A stretch of DNA of 64,000 bases from NCBI RefSeq assembly GCF_905475345.1, contig NC_066598.1, forward strand, positions 3,561,001 through 3,625,000. Reading direction: 5' to 3'. This document shows positions 13,984 to 26,612 of this stretch, piece by piece (position 1 is the stretch's first letter; every line of letters begins with the position of its first letter). A program made the position numbers and the translations under genes. Source of the stretch: Vespula vulgaris (lineage: Eukaryota > Arthropoda > Insecta > Hymenoptera > Vespidae). The notes beneath the pieces are model-generated. The model was not told the origin of the DNA, did no database searches, and worked only from the letters and a program-made list of their open reading frames with translations.

Positions 13984-16214
13984 ATGACTCGGAAAGGTAT
14001 GAACTTCTTCGAACAACATTTCCTCTTTTCGAATCGATTGGTTCAACTAATTTCGAGTGTACGTCCTAATCAAAATTTTAAGAAACCGTTGGTTGTACTT
14101 TGTGTATTTATCATTTACCTATTGCCTGGAGTTGGACATCAGGTAGGCGTGTTTTTCTTTTAAATGTATACACGATTAATAATTTTATTATAATTGTTAT
14201 TATATTTACATAGTTTATATTTTATTTGAATAAGTTCTTCTGTGAATGAAAATCTTCTGTTGAAATACAATGCAATAAGATATTTATAATTTATGTCTGT
14301 AAATCATTAACGTTATATTATATTACATGGGACTAGTAAAAATGTCCTTTGACTTTAGTTTTATCAGATTTTTACATCAGACTGTCTAACGCAATCGACT
14401 ATCAGAATTCTGCAAAAAGTAATGGCATCTCTGTGTCTTCTCTGTGCTTATAGTTCAGCTTCCTTCAGTTTTGTAACAGTTCGTATCATATTTTTTTTCC
14501 ATACAAATCGTAGATAAATCTAGCTGTGGAAAGAGAATCTATTATTATTTCCAGCTGAAATTAATTTACGCACGTATTAAACTCGATTACAAGAAATTTA
14601 CTGATGACGATGAGGTCAACATTATAAAGAAATATACAAAACAGAGTAAATTTTATGCTTATATTATACTGAGTAAGAACGAACATGTTCATTTAAATAA
14701 TCGTAAAATCGATATTGCAATTATATATATGTTTTTGAATTCTTGCAGTTTTGTTCAACGTTTATATTACCTCAGTAATATCTCCATGCATTGTACAAGT
14801 TTTTCTAAATCTCTGTGGTATGTTGGACGATGAACAATTAACCTTACCCCTTCCCGTTAATAATATTACAAACGCAAGCGTGCTATACTTTTGTTTGCTT
14901 ATTTATCAAATATTATCGATAGTTCTTGTATCGATAATAGGGGGTGTAAGTTTCTCAGTGTACTTGGTAATGGTACAACATGCGTGTTGTCAACTTAATA
15001 TTATAGTGTACGTGTTTAATCATAAAAGAAAATTCGTTTGTACCTCAATTCTTATTATTTATTATAATATTTATTATCTTATTCTACAATTTTTTGGTTA
15101 AAGACTGAAAGTTCAACAACCATTTAAAAAACATTCGAAATATGTACAGAGGACTTGTTATTTTGAAACACCTCGCATGGAATGGAATTGGATAGTGGAT
15201 ATTATAAGACGTTATAAAAATGTCACCGAGTTAGTTCGAAATAATTGTTTTACACTCGTAGTATATAGATTCACAATATAGATTGGTATAATTCATTGTT
15301 TATATTTTATTCAAGGTATGTCGATTTGATAAACGATTTTTCAAAGATTACTTACCTGATAACAGTTTTTATAGCGATGATACTCGTTGTCACTGATTTC
15401 GTCTACGTAAGTAATTTTCCTCGAATCGAAAATTATGATGAATTTTAACGAACATTGGAATACATAGTTTTTTAAATTTAAATGAAAAAATATTGTATGT
15501 TTTGTTGCAACTTTAATATTATTTAATCCAATAGTACGTGCTACCAATATAAGTACGATATACTATTTGATTCAATATAGGTATATTCGTTATCTCGAGA
15601 TCGTTAAAGAATATTTATCTATTACTTTATTTACTTTTAGATGTTTCAATTATTTAAAAAATCGGAAAATATAATCTTAATAATGGAATGTATTTTTTAC
15701 ATTGCTGCATCTACAATTACAATATATATTAATTTTTACTTTGGGCAAAAGCTGTTGAATTACAGCAACGCAGTTTTCGAAGAATTGTAAGATATACGAA
15801 GGTTTCGTTACATCAGTCATTGGTACACTACATTTATCGAATTTATCAAAGAAAAAAATTAATCATATGCATTAAATAATTCATAACAATAAGTCCATTT
15901 TCAAAATGTAATTGAATGGGTTAGCTGTTAATTAATTTCTATAAAAAAATGCTATGTTCTTTTTGTAGGAGTAAAATTCCGTTCTACGATCTTTCGAACA
16001 AATATCAAAAGTTACTGTTATTTGTACTAATGAGATGCAGAAGGCCATGCGTTATTTCGATCGGTGATATGTTCGTGTCATCGCACGAATCTTTTGCTGC
16101 GGTAAGTAGCAATAAACAATTGGAATACTATTCGTTCTTTTAATGAGAAATATATTATTTTAGTTAATTCGAAGAGCATTCTCCTTTGCTACGGTATGTT
16201 ATAATGTACAATAA
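13984..16214 (+). CDS. Odorant receptor, 9-exon type, array gene 1
   Basis: Exons 13984-14142, 14359-14478, 14555-14672, 14749-15007, 15104-15229, 15316-15406, 15641-15786, 15969-16101 and 16164-16214 give 400 residues. Insect ORs are seven-helix proteins with an intracellular N terminus that form cation channels with the co-receptor Orco in sensory dendrites. Hydrophobic segments fall at about 35-53, 70-92, 133-157, 185-215, 265-290, 305-328 and 350-398. Family marks are FFEQHFLFSNRLVQ in exon 1, FYQ opening exon 2, QHACCQ ending exon 4, PFY...QKLL with RPC in exon 8, and RRAFSFATVCYNVQ at the end. The start is MTRKG at 13984; an in-frame ATG at 13900 sits inside the promoter element and is unlikely. 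Exon 8 opens with Ser where most paralogues have Cys. The ligand is unknown. Gene 3 is its near twin. Confidence 0.92.
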
Positions 16215-16564
16215 TTTTATATCATTTTCGAACGATAAAAAGACTATAACTATTAATATATTTGTATGTTGAAGACTTAATTTGTTTTACACAAATTCAA
16301 TTTTACTCACTTAGATATAATAATAAGATTGTAACGATGGAAATGTATATATGGCATTAATTATTTGTTCCGTGTAAGATTTTATAATTATAATATTCGC
16401 CTTATTTTTTTTTTTTAGATAATCTTTTGTAACATGTATGTGCAATGTATATTGTTAGAGAACTACTACGTTAGCATAGAACATTCGACACATTGTAGTA
16501 ACGATAAAGTCAATTACTCTTTAGTAATAATTTAACAATCTATCTTTTCATCATTGAGCTGGTT

Positions 16565-16627
16565 TTCTAGACTGTAATACGGGAACACCCTTGACAACAA
16601 TTGCAATGCAAAATGGAATTTACTTAC
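16565..16627. pseudogene. Decayed OR promoter box with minus-strand donor
   Basis: TCTAGACTGTAATACGGGAA and the following CACCCTTGACAACAATTGCA resemble the A box of the ghost promoter at 13281-13320. They end in ACTTAC (16622-16627), which reads GTAAGT, a consensus donor, on the minus strand. The intergenic region here (1,066 bp) is longer than the usual 700 bp, consistent with a lost gene. The rest of 16215-16889 shows nothing coding. Confidence 0.45.
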
Positions 16628-16889
16628 TTGTAGTAAAAAATAGGATGACAACAATGATTGAAACAAGCTGTTTTTTTGAATCAGATTGTTTTTTCCCTTA
16701 CTTCTCAATATAGTATCATATAGCATCGTTTACTTCAATATAATATTATATATTTCTCGATAATAAACTTTTTCGAATACATTAATTTGGCATCACCACG
16801 TTTTACTTGACATATAAAGAACAGTGATATCGATTAAGTCAATTACACTCGCTAGTCGCTGTAACGATGTCTTAGCCCCTTCTTAAGCA

Positions 16890-17210
16890 AGTGTTCACGA
16901 CCGTGGTCGGAGTACGAATGAAAAGGGGTGGAGTCAATGGAGCCTAGTGCGCATGTCGCAAAATAAAAACTGAGAGATACATTTTCCCTCGTTCTATTGA
17001 TTGTAACAATCATTTGTCTCTCATATATATTATCACCTATGTTAGTCATATCGCAAAGTGTTTACATTACGAATGTATAAAGGGGCGAAACATCTTTACA
17101 TTACATTCTATGGATTAAATTATTATAGTTCTACTTTCGTACATAACTTTGACATGCAACATACCGTGCTACCGTTTGTAATAGATGCCAATTAGAATTT
17201 ATAATAAAAT
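16890..17210 (+). promoter_or_regulatory. OR promoter module of gene 2
   Basis: A box ACCGTGGTCGGAGTACGAATG at about 16900-16920, TGCGCATG at 16948-16955 (333 bp before the ATG), an eroded E-box region (AACAATCATTTGT, about 17004-17016), and CAATTAGAATTTATAATAAA from about 17189. The minus-strand donor is at 16622-16627. Confidence 0.7.
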
Positions 17211-17280
17211 GGTAGAGGGGAAGTTGTATATTGATTACACTTCAGCGTAACAGAAGTTCCCAATAATAAGACAGTTCACA

Positions 17281-19565
17281 ATGACTCCCAGAGTTCGAAG
17301 CTTCTACGGAGAGCATTTCTTTTTTTCGAATCGATTAGTTCACATTCTACTAGCTTTACATCATGACCAATATTCAAAGATTCGATTGATGGTTTTTTTA
17401 ATAATAATTGCTTTCTTTTTTGTTGGGTCTGTGCATAAGGTAAGCGAGTCTTTCTTAAATTTACATATAATTATTGTTTTTATTATTATAATTCTGATTC
17501 GATGGTTTATTTTTCTAAAATAAATTTCTTTTCAATCAATTTTCTAATACAATGTTATGTAAACAATTCACGAGGTTATGCAATCCAAATATTATCTATG
17601 TTTTCTTCTTCATTGTTGACAATATTGTTAAATTTAATTATTAAATATATATTTTTTGGTTTATAGTTATATCAACTATTTACGACAGATTTCGTTTTAC
17701 AAACAACTGTTGAGATATTGCAGAAAGGAGTGGCTTCTTTTCTTGTACTTTCCTCTTACAGTACCATTTATTATCGATACGTAACAGTTCGTAGAAATTT
17801 TCTAGCACTTAATTTACATTTTTGCAAGTCGAAGATATATTTCCTAAGGAAAAAATATTTTGTTATTTTTAGATCAAGTTAATTATGAATCGTCTTAAAT
17901 CGGATTACGAGAATTTCACCGGGGAAGAGGAACTAGAGATTGTAGAAAAATATACGAAAGAAACTAAATTATATGTGTATGTTGTCGTGGGTAATCATGA
18001 AAATATTTATCTGAATATCTATAAACACGATATTGCAATTATATTGACTCTCACATATTCTCTCTCGTTTTTTTTTTCTTTTTTATAGGATTCTTCAATC
18101 TCTATATTATTTCAATAATATCTCCGTCAATTTTAAATGTTCTTCTGCATAATTTTGATATTTTGGATGATGATCAATTAACGTTACCTGTACCAATTAA
18201 TAACGTTACAAACGGAGGACTGTTATATTACAGTTTCCTTTTTTATCAACTAACAATGATTTTCGTCCTACTATTACTAGGTTGTTTATTTTATTCTTTG
18301 TATATGGTGTTCGTACAACATGCCTGTTGTCAGTTCAGTATAATAATGTACGTGATTAATTAAACACGTGCATTTATATTTGATACTATAATATTGTCAC
18401 GAAGGTAAGATAATTTTGTATATGACTCGTATTGATTGCAGATTGAAAATACGTCGACCATTTAAGGACATTCCGAAATATGTTGAAAATGTTTGGCTTT
18501 TTGAAAAACCTTGCGAAAAATTCGATTGGATAGTCGACATTATATATTCTTATAAAAATGTCACGGAGTTAGTGTGAAATAATTTTTCTTTTTTTTTTTT
18601 TTTTTCATATATATATGTTTTATATGTCATTAAAATATATTTTTTCTTTTCCTTTTTTTTTTAGATACGTTGATTTGATAAACTGTTTTTCCCAGATAAA
18701 TTACTTAATTGCAGTTTTCTGCGCAATGATCTTCGTCATCTTCGATTTTATTTATGTGAGTTTAAATCGTCTTGCCCTATTGATGGGAAATAAAAATGAA
18801 AAGATCGAATTTATCATTTTTTTTTATATATTATAAAAGACCATTATTTTTTTTTTATTAATCATTCCGATATTAATCATTAGCCATTACTCTATTATTT
18901 TACTTGTTTGAGGACATTTTGATTTATGTTTATGTTGAATTTTAATAGCCGAGAGATTATTACAAAATTTTTATTTGTTACATGGATCGCTTTTAGTTAT
19001 TTCAATTATTAGAAACATTGCAAAGTGCAAGGGACACAATAGAATACAGTATTACTATTGTTGGATCTATATTGGTCCTATACCTTAATTTTTACGTTGG
19101 GCAAAAGCTTTTGGATCAGAGCAATGCAGTTTTCGAAGAAATGTAAGATGTAACAATATTTCGTTTCATCAATACGATAATTACACAAAATACAACGAAT
19201 TCATATAAAGCTAATTTATAAGGCTTAATAATGAAATACTTGATAACGATATCTGTTAATAATCTTGTATAAAAAATAATATATTCCCTTTGCAGGTGTA
19301 AAATACCATTTTATATGCTATCTATAAAAGTTCAAAAATTGTTATTATTTATGATAACCAGAAGCGGAAAGCCATGTATGCTTTCGATTGGTGGTATCTT
19401 CGTGTCGTCACATGAAGTATTTGCTGCGGTAAGTGACAATAAATTAATTTTAAATTTATTACAAATAATTATTAAATTTAATCAATTGTATTAATGGCTA
19501 ATTTAGTATTTTAGTTAATGCGAAAAGCACTTTCTTTTGCTATGGTATACTATAGCGTTCAATAA
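17281..19565 (+). CDS. Odorant receptor, 9-exon type, array gene 2
   Basis: Exons 17281-17439, 17667-17786, 17873-17990, 18089-18347, 18442-18567, 18665-18755, 18997-19142, 19296-19428 and 19515-19565 give 400 residues with the same exon lengths and phases as gene 1. Exon 1 (MTPRVRSFYGEHFFFSNRL) is diverged from the FEQHF norm. QHACCQF ends exon 4, LCKIPFYMLS opens exon 8, and the tail is RKALSFAMVYYSVQ. It is closest to gene 4, with which it shares the exon 3 run ETKLYVYVVVG and the SARDTIEYS segment of exon 7. Exon 1 ends in Lys-Val rather than the usual Gln at the splice junction. Confidence 0.91.
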
Positions 19566-19939
19566 TTCCAAGCTTTATTTCGAGCATAACGAAGCTATAG
19601 TCATTAATATATACCATTTAATTTGATGTGTAAGTGTAAATAGAATGTTTAGTTAATTTTAAATAAAATAAAATATGTGCACATTGATGAGACGATATCA
19701 GTGATTAAATTGTGCATTACGTATGACATTAATAGACTTATTTTGTTTGTTAATTCTTATAATCGTAATAAATTACCTGGATAATTGTTCAATAATCACT
19801 TTTTATAGATATGCTTGTTGTATATTGTCACTGAACTTGTTTTAATAAGTATATAACGTTTGACGGATTGTATTGTCGATAAAATAATGCATTCATTGCT
19901 AACTGTTGTAACGATTGATTAATTCCTTCTCAAGCAAGT

Positions 19940-20245
19940 TTCCTAGACCATGGTCGAAGAACGACTGACGAAGGTTGCAGTAAACAGATCCTTCTGCGCA
20001 TGTCTACGAAAATTAAAAGTAGGAAGAAGATCTCCCCTTATTTAATTGTTGGGAACAATCACCTGTTTCTTTACATACAGGTGAAGTGTATAATATCGAA
20101 AAATGTTAGACGATACATATACATAAAACGACAAATTTTTACGTAGCGTTCTATAGATTAAATTATTATAGTTACATTTTGCCGTCTTACTTTCTTACAT
20201 GGTTCTAGCGTTGATAATAGATGGCAATTTGAATTAATAATGAAG
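19940..20245 (+). promoter_or_regulatory. OR promoter module of gene 3
   Basis: A box CCATGGTCGAAGAACGACTG from about 19949, TGCGCATG at 19995-20002 (314 bp before the ATG), GGGAACAATCACCTGTTTC at about 20051-20069, and CAATTTGAATTAATAATGAA from 20225. The module closely matches that of gene 5, although the gene 3 body matches gene 1. I see no minus-strand donor motif at the usual place in 19566-19939, which otherwise shows nothing. Confidence 0.7.
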
Positions 20246-20308
20246 TGATAGTGGGACGGACGTAGGTATATTAATCACTTCCCTACGGAAAATATGAGAC
20301 ATTTTAAG

Positions 20309-22538
20309 ATGACTCGGAAAGGTATGAACTTCTTCGAACAACATTTCCTCTTTTCGAATCGATTGGTTCAACTAATTTTGGGTGTACGTCCTAATCAAAA
20401 TTTTAAGAAACAGTTGCTTGTACTTTGTGCAGTGATTATTCAGGTATTCCCTATAGTTGGATATCAGGTAAGCGTATCTTTATTTTATATGTATAGACGA
20501 TTGATGATATAATTGTTATTGTAATTGTTATTATAATTGTTATTATATTTAGATTGATTATATTTTGTTCGAATATGTTCATCTGTGAATGAAAATCTTT
20601 CGTTGAAATACAATGCGATAAGATATTTATAATTTATGTCTGTAAATCATTAACGTTATGTTATATTACATGGGATTAGTGAAAATGTCCTTTGACTTTA
20701 GTTTTATCAGATTTTTACATCACACTGTCTACTGCAATCGACTGTCAGAATGCTGCAAAAAGTAATGGCATCTCTGTGTCTTCTCTGTGCTTATAGCACA
20801 ACTTACTTTAGTTTTGTAACAGTTCGTATCATTTTTTTTTTCGATACAAATCGTAGATAAATCTAGCTGTGGTAAGAGAATCTATTATTATTTCCAGCTG
20901 AAATTAATTTACGCACGTATTAAACTCGATTACAAGAAATTTACTGATGACGATGAGGTCAACATTATAAAGAAATATACAAAACAGAGTAAATTTTATG
21001 CTTATGTTATACTGAGTAAGAACGAACATGTTCATTTAAATAATCGTAAAATCGATATTGCAATTATATATATGTTTTTGAATTCTTGCAGTTTTGTTCA
21101 ACGTTTATATTACCTCAGTAATATCTCCATGCATTGTACAAGTTTTTCTAAATCTCTGTGGTATGTTGGACGATGAACAATTAACCTTACCCCTTCCCGT
21201 TAATAATATTACAAACGCAAGCGTGCTATACTTTTGTTTGCTTATTTATGAAATATTAACGATAGTTCTTATATCAATAGTAGGGGGTATAAGTTTCTCA
21301 GCGTACTTGGTAATGGTACAACATGCGTGTTGTCAACTTAATATTATAGTGTACGTGTTTAATCATAAAAGAAAATTCGTTTGTACCTCAATTCTTATTA
21401 TTTATTCATTCTACAATTTTTTGGTTAAAGACTGAAAGTTCAACAACCATTTAAAAAACATTCGAAGTATGTACAGAGGACTTGTTATTTTAAAACACCT
21501 CGCATGGAATGGAATTGGATAGTGGATATTATAAGACGTTATAAAAATGTCACCGAGTTAGTTCGAAATAATTGTTTTACACTCGTAGTATATCGATTCA
21601 CAATATAGATTGGTCTAATTCATTGTTTATATTTTATTCAAGGTATGTCGATTTGATAAACGATTTTTCCAAGATTACTTACCTGATTACAGTTTTTATA
21701 GCGATGATACTCGTTGTCACTGATTTCGTCTACGTAAGTAATTTTCCTCGAATCGAAAATTATGATGAATTTTAACGAACATTGGAATACATAGTTTTTT
21801 AAATTTAAATGAAAAAATATTGTATGTTTTGTTGCAACTTTAATATTATTTAATCCAATAGTACGTGCTACCAATATAAGTACGATATACTATTTGATTC
21901 AATATAGGTATATTCGTTATCTCGAGATCGTTAAAGAATATTTATCTATCACTTTATTTACTTTTAGATGTTTCAATTATTTAAAAAATCGGAAAATACG
22001 ATCGCAATAATCGAGTGCATTTTTTACATTGTTGGATCTACAATTACAATATATATTAATTTTTACTTTGGGCAAAAGCTGTTGAATTACAGCAACGCAG
22101 TTTTCGAAGAATTGTAAGATATACGAAGGTTTCGTTACATCAGTCATTGGTACACTACATTTATCGAATTTATCAAAGAAAAAAATTAATCATATGCATT
22201 AAATAATTAATAACAATAAGTCCATTTTCAAAATGTAATTGAATGGGTTAGCTGTTAATTAATTTCTATAAAAAAATGCTATGTTCTTTTTGTAGGAGTA
22301 AAATTCCGTTCTACGATCTTTCGAACAAATATCAAAAGTTACTGTTATTTGTACTAATGAGATGCAGAAGGCCATGCGTTATTTCGATCGGTGATATGTT
22401 CGTGTCATCGCACGAATCTTTTGCTGCGGTAAGTAGCAATAAACAATTGGAATACTATTCGTTCTTTTAATGAGGAATATATTATTTTAGTTAATTCGAA
22501 GAGCATTCTCCTTTGCTACGGTATGTTATAATGTATAA
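20309..22538 (+). CDS. Odorant receptor, 9-exon type, array gene 3
   Basis: Exons 20309-20467, 20702-20821, 20898-21015, 21092-21350, 21431-21556, 21643-21733, 21968-22113, 22296-22428 and 22491-22538 give 399 residues. It is nearly identical to gene 1 from exon 3 onward, including introns. Differences cluster in exon 1 (end of TM1), exon 2 and exon 7 (SENTIAIIECIFYIVGS against SENIILIMECIFYIAAS). A CAA to TAA change removes the final Gln, so the protein is one residue shorter. Exon 8 opens with Ser, as in gene 1. The start chosen is MTRKG; an in-frame ATG 15 nt upstream (MRHFK) is possible. Confidence 0.92.
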
Positions 22539-22891
22539 TAATTTTATATCATTTTCGAACGATAAAAAGACTATAACTATTAATATATTTGTATGTTGAA
22601 GACTTAATTTGTTTTACACAAATTCAATTTTACTCACTTAGATATAATAATAAGATTGTAACGATGAAAATGTATATATGGCATTAATTATTTGTTCCGT
22701 GTAAGATTTTATAATTATAATATTCGCCTTAATTTTTTTTTTTAAATAATCTTTTGTAACATGTATGTGCAATGTATATTGTTAGAGAACTACTACGTTA
22801 GCATAGAACATTCGACACATTGTAGTAACGATAAAGTCAATTACTCTTTAGTAATAATTTAACAATCTATCTTTTCATCATTGAGCTGATT

Positions 22892-22954
22892 TTCTAGACT
22901 GTAATACGGGAACACCCTTGACAACAATTGCAATGCAAAATGGAATTTACTTAC
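22892..22954. pseudogene. Decayed OR promoter box, copy of 16565-16627
   Basis: This is the second copy of the element at 16565, carried with the 6.3-kb duplication. It again ends with ACTTAC (22949-22954), a minus-strand GTAAGT. The surrounding 22539-23214 is nearly identical to 16215-16889 and shows no coding sequence. Confidence 0.45.
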
Positions 22955-23214
22955 TTGTAGTAAAAAATAGGATGACAACAATGATTGAAACAAGCTGTTT
23001 TTTTGAATCAGATTGTTTTTTCCCTTACTTCTCAATATAGTATCATATAGCATCGTTCACTTCAATATAATATTATATATTTCTCGATAATAAACTTTTT
23101 CGAATACATTAATTTGGCATCACCACGTTTTACTTGACATATAAAGAACAGTGATATCGATTAAGTCAATTACACTCGCTAGTCGCTGTAACGATGTCTT
23201 AGCCCCTTCTTAAG

Positions 23215-23532
23215 CAAGTGTTCACGACCGTGGTCGGAGTACGAATGAAAAGGGGTGGAGTCAATGGAGCCTAGTGCGCATGTCGCAAAATAAAAACTGA
23301 GAGATACATCTTCCCTCGTTCTATTGATTGTAACAATCATTTGTTTCTACACATATATTACCACCTATGTTAATCGCATTGTAATGTGTTGGGTCATTAC
23401 GAATGTATAAAGACGTGAAACATTTTTACATTACGTTCTATGGATTAAATTATTGCAGTTCTATTATCATACCGACATTTAACGTAACGTGCTACCGTTC
23501 GTAATAGATGTCAAATAGAATTTATAATAAAG
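23215..23532 (+). promoter_or_regulatory. OR promoter module of gene 4
   Basis: A box ACCGTGGTCGGAGTACGAATG at about 23227-23247, TGCGCATG at 23275-23282 (329 bp before the ATG), eroded E-box AACAATCATTTGTTTC, and a diverged TCAAATAGAATTTATAATAA from about 23511. The near-identity with the gene 2 module fades at about 23340. Confidence 0.68.
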
Positions 23533-23603
23533 CGATAGAGGGGTGTAGATATATTGATTACACTTCTGTATAACAGAAGTTCTCAATGATAAGATAGTTC
23601 ACG

Positions 23604-25893
23604 ATGGCTTCGAATGGTCGAAGGTTTTACACGGAGCACTTCTTCTTTTCTAATGGAATGTTTCAATTGCTATTCTGTATACAACATAATCAAAATTCAA
23701 AAGATCAATTGATCCTTTTTTTTATAATTACTGCTTTGGTATTACCTGCAATTGTGCATCAGGTAAACGTATCTTTTTTAACCGTACATAAGATTATTAC
23801 TTTTATTATTGTAATTATTATCGATTATTTTTTTGTCTCTGAAAGGAATTTCTCTCAAATAAATGTACTAGTATTTAAATATTTTATGGTGCAATGTAAT
23901 ACAAAGTATATATATATCGTTTGTTTTTTTTTTTTTAAATGTTAAAAGTATTATTACATTTGATTACTAAAAGTATATTTCTTTTCTGCAGTTTTATCAA
24001 TTATTCACGACAGATTTCGCCCTGCAATTCATTGTCAATATGTTGCAAAGAGGAATAGCATCTTTTCTTATACTTTCTTCTTACAGTACCATTTATTATC
24101 GCTACGTAACAGTTCGTACAAATTTTCTAACATTCGACTCACGTGTTTGCAAGTCGATGATATATTTAGTAAGGAAAAGATATTTTATTAATTTTAGGTG
24201 AAGTTAATTATGAATCATATTAAGTTGGATTACGAGAAGTTCTTCGACGAAGAGGAAATGAAGATTATAAAAAAACATACGAAAGAAACTAAATTATATG
24301 TGTATGTTGTCGTGGGTAATCATGAAAATATTTATCTATAAATACGAATATCTATAAATACGATATTACATTTATATTGACTCTCATATATTTAATCATT
24401 TTTTTTTTATTTTTATTTTTTTTTATTTTTTTTTTTTACAGTTTTCTTCAATCTCTATATTATTTCAGTAACATTTCCATGCATTTTAAGTGTTCTTCTG
24501 TATAATTTTGATATTTTGGAAGATGGTCAATTATTGTTACCCCTACCAATTAATAATGTTACACATGCAGGACTATTATTTTACAGTTTGTTCATTTATC
24601 AAACAATAATGGGTTTCGTTTTAGTATCAATAGGTTGTTTATTTTATTCGTCGTATTTGGTGTTCGTACAACACGCTTGTTGTCAATTCAGTATAATAAT
24701 GTACGTGATTAATTAAATACGTACATTTGTTTTTGGTAGCATAATATTATCACGAAAGTAAGATAATTTTACGTACGACTCGTTTTGATTACAGGTGGAA
24801 AATACGTCGACCATTTAAAAACAATTCAAAACATATGCAAAATGTTTTATTTTTCGAAGGATCTTGCGAGGAATTCAAATGGATAGTCGACATTATAAAT
24901 TCTTATAAAAACGTCACGGAGTTAGGGCGAAATAATTTTTCATTTATATATATATATATATATATAGAGATATTGAATTTCATTATAATTCATTTTTTCT
25001 TTTCGTTTCTTAGGTACGTTGATTTAATAAACTATTTTTCCAAGATAAATTACTTAATTGCAACGTTCTTCTCAATGATCTTCATCATCTTCGATTTTAT
25101 TTATGTGAGTTTAAATCGTTTTGCCCTATTGATCAGAAATAAAAATGAAAAGATCGAATTTATCATTTATTTTTTATATATTATAAAAGATCATTGTTTT
25201 GTTTTTTATTGATCATTCCGATATTATTCATTAGCCATTATCCTATTTATTTTTATGTTTATGTTGAACTTTAATAGCCGAGAGATTATTGACAAATTTT
25301 AATTTGTTACATGGATCGCTTTTAGATATTTCAATTATTAGAAACATTGCAAAGTGCAAGAGACACAATAGAATACAGTGTTATCATTGTTGGATCTCTA
25401 TTGATCTTATACCTTAATTTTTACGTTGGACAAAAACTTGCGAATCAGAGCAACGCAGTTTTCGAAGAAATGTAAGATGTAACAATATTTCGTTTCACCA
25501 GCGCGATAATTACACGAAATACGACGAATTCGAAAAACTAATTTATAATGCATTATAATGAAATGCTTGATAACGATATCTGTTGATAATCTTATATAAA
25601 AAATAATATATTTTCTTTGCAGGTGTAAAATACCATTTTATATGCTATCTATAAAAGTTCAAAAATTGTTATTATTTATGATAACCAGAAGCGGGAAGCC
25701 ATGCATGCTTTCGATTGGTGGTATGTTCGTGGCGTCACATGAAGTATTCGCTGGGGTAAGTGACAATAAATTATATTCAAGCGTATTAAAAATAATTATT
25801 AAGTTAAGTGAATTGTGTTAACGGCGAAATTTGTTATTTTAGTTAATGCGAAAAGCACTTTCTTTTGCTATGGTGTACTATAGCGTTCAATAA
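23604..25893 (+). CDS. Odorant receptor, 9-exon type, array gene 4
   Basis: Exons 23604-23762, 23992-24111, 24198-24315, 24442-24700, 24795-24920, 25014-25104, 25326-25471, 25623-25755 and 25843-25893 give 400 residues. It is the counterpart of gene 2: exon 1 YTEHFFFSNGMFQ, exon 2 ending YSTIYYRYVT, QHACCQF, LCKIPFYMLS and tail RKALSFAMVYYSVQ. Exon 5 opens with Trp (MWKIRRPFK) where others have Leu or Phe. The exon 5 donor is GTTAGG, weaker than the family's GTTAGT, so splicing there deserves checking. Divergence from gene 2 is much greater than between genes 1 and 3. Confidence 0.9.
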
Positions 25894-26224
25894 TTGCAAG
25901 CTTTAATTGCACAATAACAAAGCTATAGTCATTGATAGACATTATTTAATTTTATTTGTAGGTTTATATAGAAGTTTTAATTAATTCTAAATAAAATAAA
26001 ATATAGGCATATGTGATTAAATTGTATATTACGTATGACGTTAACAGACTTATTTTGTTTGTTAAATTTTATAATCGTAATAAATTACCTGGATAATTGT
26101 TGTATATTGTCACTGAACTTGTTTTAATAAGTATATAACGTTTGACGGATTGTATTGTCGATAAAATCATGCATTCATCGCTAACCGTTGTAACGATTGA
26201 TTAGTTCCTTCTTAAGCAAGTTTC

Positions 26225-26540
26225 TTAGACCATGGTCGAAGAACGACTGACGAAGGTTGCAGTAAACAGATCCTTCTGCGCATGTCTACGAAAATAGTAG
26301 CAGAAGGTAAATCTCCCCTAATTTAATTATTGGGAACAACCACCTGTTTCTACACGTGCAAGCAACTAGTCGCATTGGAAAGTATATCGTGTACTATACG
26401 ATAATATAAAAAGGGGAAACATGTTTATGTAGCTTTTTATAGAACAAATTATTATAGTTCCATTGTCATGACATCGACCTTTTGACTTGTCTCGTATTAC
26501 TAGTTCTAATGTATAATGTAAATTAGAATTAATAATAAAA
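26225..26540 (+). promoter_or_regulatory. OR promoter module of gene 5
   Basis: A box CCATGGTCGAAGAACGACTG from 26230, TGCGCATG at 26277-26284 (336 bp before the ATG), GGGAACAACCACCTGTTTC at about 26332-26350, and AATTAGAATTAATAATAAAA from 26521. It matches the gene 3 module closely. No minus-strand donor motif was found in 25894-26224, which otherwise shows nothing. Confidence 0.7.
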
Positions 26541-26612
26541 TACGAGTGGTAAGAAGTAGAGGGGAATAGGTATATCGATTATTACATCGCGAACAACTTA
26601 TGTTAGTTCACT

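Noticed and set aside
13443..17049. Minus-strand frames at 13443-13727 and 16852-17049 that encode similar peptides (TRENVSLSFYFATCA)
   Set aside because: They are the reverse complement of the repeated promoter module. The similarity follows from module conservation; no splice or start context supports a protein.
15341..21874. Minus-strand frames at 15341-15547 and 21638-21874 with matching peptides
   Set aside because: They lie over exon 6 and intron 6 of genes 1 and 3, which are recent duplicates; shadows of the duplication.
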